In this document: positions 7,501 to 8,175 of the stretch, in pieces
Layout of the letters: each line of letters starts with the position of its first letter
Position numbering within the stretch: position 1 is the stretch's first letter
DNA from: Bacteroidales bacterium
GTDB taxonomy: Bacteria > Bacteroidota > Bacteroidia > Bacteroidales > JAOZVK01
Length of the DNA stretch: 8,175 nt
Assembly (NCBI GenBank): GCA_029938185.1
Contig: JAOZVK010000251.1
Coordinates: 1-8,175 of the forward strand
Direction: 5' to 3'
Notes under the pieces: model-generated
Database searches by the model: none
Told to the model about the DNA's origin: nothing
The model's input: only the letters and a program-made list of their open reading frames with translations
Position numbers and translations under genes: made by a program

Positions 7501-7761
7501 GAAACTTGTTCTTGCTTCCTCAATTAAGTTCCACTGAGTTGGATTTTTATAATTATATTCAAGTATATCGCCGAAAAAAGTATGTAGAAATCTTGATTGC
7601 AGTTCTTCTTCTTTTTGTTTTATAATTTTACCGCTATTTATATTTTGTTGCCAATTTTGTATAAGCTCTATTTTTTTATATCTATTTTGAATTTTTTCAG
7701 ATAAAAAATTTCGTAAGCGTCTGTTAATATCTTTTTTTGCAAAAATCGTTTGATGTTTCAT
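4573..7761 (-). CDS. Type IIG restriction-modification enzyme (fused endonuclease and N6-adenine methyltransferase)
   Basis: 1062 residues, complete. It should cut unmodified DNA and methylate adenine at its own site using S-adenosylmethionine, as a single polypeptide. The N-terminal PD-(D/E)XK nuclease region shows KADGA (D93) and VIELK (E116, K118). A helical linker follows (about 200-405). The methyltransferase carries YTPEYITRHIV (415-425, motif X), DPACGSG (476-482, motif I, cofactor binding), FGVDLN (545-550), CGNSL (581-585) and NPPY (618-621, catalytic motif IV). About 770-935 is a TaqI-like target-recognition region (YLSYGKWLAEPRQ, IIIRQTSDKIIAHLD, ILALLNSKLLNYIY). The C-terminus (940-1060) is helical and probably part of specificity. 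The start at 7761 is supported by AAGG at 7768-7771, 6 nt upstream. It is flanked tightly by repeats 3 and 4, with only about 45 bp of upstream space for a promoter. Its site specificity cannot be read from the sequence. Confidence 0.93.
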   Translation of the reverse strand: MKHQTIFAKKDINRRLRNFLSEKIQNRYKKIELIQNWQQNINSGKIIKQKEEELQSRFLHTFFGDILEYNYKNPTQWNLIEEARTSFDASKADGALGFFSIDKNKNIKTDIRVVIELKNARTPLDKPQNRKDFKGSPVEQAFMYANKIGKSCKWIIVSNFLEIRLYAANDINKYESFDISSLNIDEEFNRFYYLLSKGQLFLDKQLSVVEYALENRIEEEKNISEEFYAHYKILRELFVRHLITHNNKIPALELINFAQTIIDRIVFISVVKDYELISFNILKEIEEISKKIWTNDNMELWRQLKNLFIAMDKGMPPRLHKFNGGLFKQKNEIDKLIIKDYFLSKLLKLSTYDFESDLNINILGHIFEHSISDIEKLKKDVIENNINEEDDKIDDLVKQKVSEELNQRKKYGIFYTPEYITRHIVENTVGKWLDDKKEKIGINKIQEIATSNEGKKEQLELWEKYKKTLNSITIIDPACGSGAFLTQAFDYLVKEWKIIIDVTQKLNGFLPKSKKNGALNLEINTLPDDLQAWKIKKRIVKNNIFGVDLNHESVEITKLGLWLKTATRNDNLANLKDNIKCGNSLISNIKIAKDKAFNWQNEYQQILSKGGFDIVIGNPPYGAELSEEEIKEIENKFQSFEYQANTYVIFYEKGIDLLNKNGYLGYITPATFTYQYYFKKIRKLMQNYVIEGVTKYCYEVFKDANIGDSVSWIIKKSKNLPSKIDIKIQKKETEKCNINNLSYSSFIKKDGSYDLSNNDIDFKKLYKNCEKLSEAVENIIVGIKPYQTGKGNPKQTREIVNQKVFTSNKQKDTTYRLCVNGKDFYRYTFIQKPEMYLSYGKWLAEPRQSAPFNENEKIIIRQTSDKIIAHLDNNQYINLNNVYNVGKVKDDYKLKYILALLNSKLLNYIYQNIANEKGRLFAEVKKVYLSQLPIKTISDTEQKKIEDKINELLKLHDIVFQNKQNFIGLIESDFKIKQASKQLKRWHDLNWTEFSEELEKNKVKWNMPKKKEWQTFFINEKETVIPYINEINRITKSIDSIIYKLYNLTKDEIKIVEQNVEY

Positions 7762-7805
7762 TTTTTACCTTATTCTAATGTGTATATTTTTAGTTTTCAA
7801 TTAAT

Positions 7806-7921
7806 TATAACGAAAATGTGTTGGCATCAGGCGGCTGTGGGGCAGGCAGCTTGCGAAATGAGCGAAGCGAATGAAGCAAGTTGCCTGCCTCACAGCCCAT
7901 TGTGTCCAAAACAAAGTTAGC
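7806..7921 (-). repeat. attC-like palindromic repeat 4 (GC-rich stem, overlaps a stop codon)
   Basis: TATAAC (7806-7811), GAAAA, TGTGTTGG (7817-7824) pair with CCAAAACA (7906-7913, one mismatch), AA, GTTAGC (7916-7921). The middle stem is much richer in G/C than in the other copies: a 22-bp arm starting GGCTGTG pairs with one ending CACAGCC, broken only by two G-T wobbles. The apex 7848-7880 is identical over 33 nt to that of repeat 2. The right outer box GTTAG contains the stop codon (TAA on the minus strand, 7917-7919) of the TPR gene, so the repeat begins exactly where that gene ends. Confidence 0.88.
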
Positions 7922-8175
7922 AAAAATATTTATTATTCATCATTTTATCTAAATCAACACCATTTGCATGTAGTACCTGAATGGCTGTTTTTAAGTAATT
8001 TTCTAAATACGGGACTTGTTCATAAACAGGCAACAGTATTTCAACTGCTTCCATTGCCAAGGCAATTGATTTTTCTTTAACAGGAACTGATTGTATATAA
8101 AAAATACTCAGGTTTATTACAGTCATTGCGACATCGGGCAAATAGGTTCTTGGGTTCTCTTTGGCAAGTTCTCTT
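7917..8175 (-). CDS. TPR-repeat protein, C-terminal end (runs off right edge)
   Basis: The frame is open from the right edge to the stop at 7917-7919, giving the last 85 residues. They read RELAKENPRTYLPDVAMTVI, then NLSIFY, then two amphipathic helices (ALAMEAVEILLPVYEQ; YLKTAIQVLHANGVD). The LAKENP-YLPDVA-T-NL-Y pattern is the familiar helix-turn-helix of kinesin-light-chain-like TPR arrays seen in many Bacteroidota proteins. Such arrays act as protein-binding scaffolds and sometimes follow an NTPase, CHAT or other effector domain; that upstream part lies outside the window. A TTG at 8139-8141 could be read as a start, but the TPR pattern continues upstream of it, so I treat the gene as partial. 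Confidence 0.75.
   Translation of the reverse strand, partial: RELAKENPRTYLPDVAMTVINLSIFYIQSVPVKEKSIALAMEAVEILLPVYEQVPYLENYLKTAIQVLHANGVDLDKMMNNKYFC

Noticed and set aside
1..7761. The two restriction-modification genes as halves of one broken gene
   Set aside because: Both have their own N-terminus with the same nuclease motifs, and the one at 4573-7761 is complete.
815..7921. Insertion sequence with the palindromes as terminal inverted repeats
   Set aside because: Each palindrome is self-complementary and in the same orientation as the others, and no transposase lies between any pair.
7871..8080. Plus-strand open frame of 69 residues
   Set aside because: It starts inside palindromic repeat 4 and runs antisense to the TPR gene.

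Overview
The window looks like an accessory region of a Bacteroidota chromosome, most likely from the Flavobacteriia. The evidence is the strongly AT-rich base composition, the near absence of Shine-Dalgarno sequences, a TAnnTTTG-type -7 promoter element ahead of the first gene, and a secreted protein with a typical Bacteroidota signal peptide. All five recognisable genes lie on the minus strand. No transposase, integrase, rRNA or tRNA was seen.

Reading left to right: 1-707 is the N-terminal part of a type IIG-like restriction-modification protein that runs off the left edge. 708-2193 is gene-free. It holds a promoter-overlapping hairpin, palindromic repeat 1 (815-928), a second 192-bp imperfect palindrome (924-1115), and five tandem copies of a ~190-bp AT-rich unit (1236 to about 2135). 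2194-2763 encodes a small two-helix membrane protein. 2893-3003 is palindromic repeat 2. 3211-4287 encodes a secreted protein built from two copies of a ~150-residue domain. 4470-4567 is palindromic repeat 3. 4573-7761 encodes a complete 1062-residue type IIG restriction-modification enzyme with fused nuclease, N6-adenine methyltransferase and target-recognition regions. 7806-7921 is palindromic repeat 4, and 7917-8175 is the C-terminal end of a TPR protein that runs off the right edge.

The most interesting feature is the layout. Four long palindromes of about 100-115 bp share the same outer boxes (TAAC then, 5 nt later, TGTRCTGG-like; mirrored as CCAGYACA-like, 2 nt, GTTA). All are in the same orientation, and each sits 3' of one minus-strand gene, so the region reads as a row of single-gene units. 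Outer boxes are conserved, the middle stem varies in sequence but keeps pairing, and there is a hairpin apex. This resembles attC sites in an integron gene-cassette array, although no integron integrase is visible and the boxes only partly fit the classical attC core. The unrelated cargo (restriction-modification, TPR, secreted and membrane proteins) fits a variable, probably defence-related cassette region. The genes show no sign of forming one pathway; the repeats are what links them.
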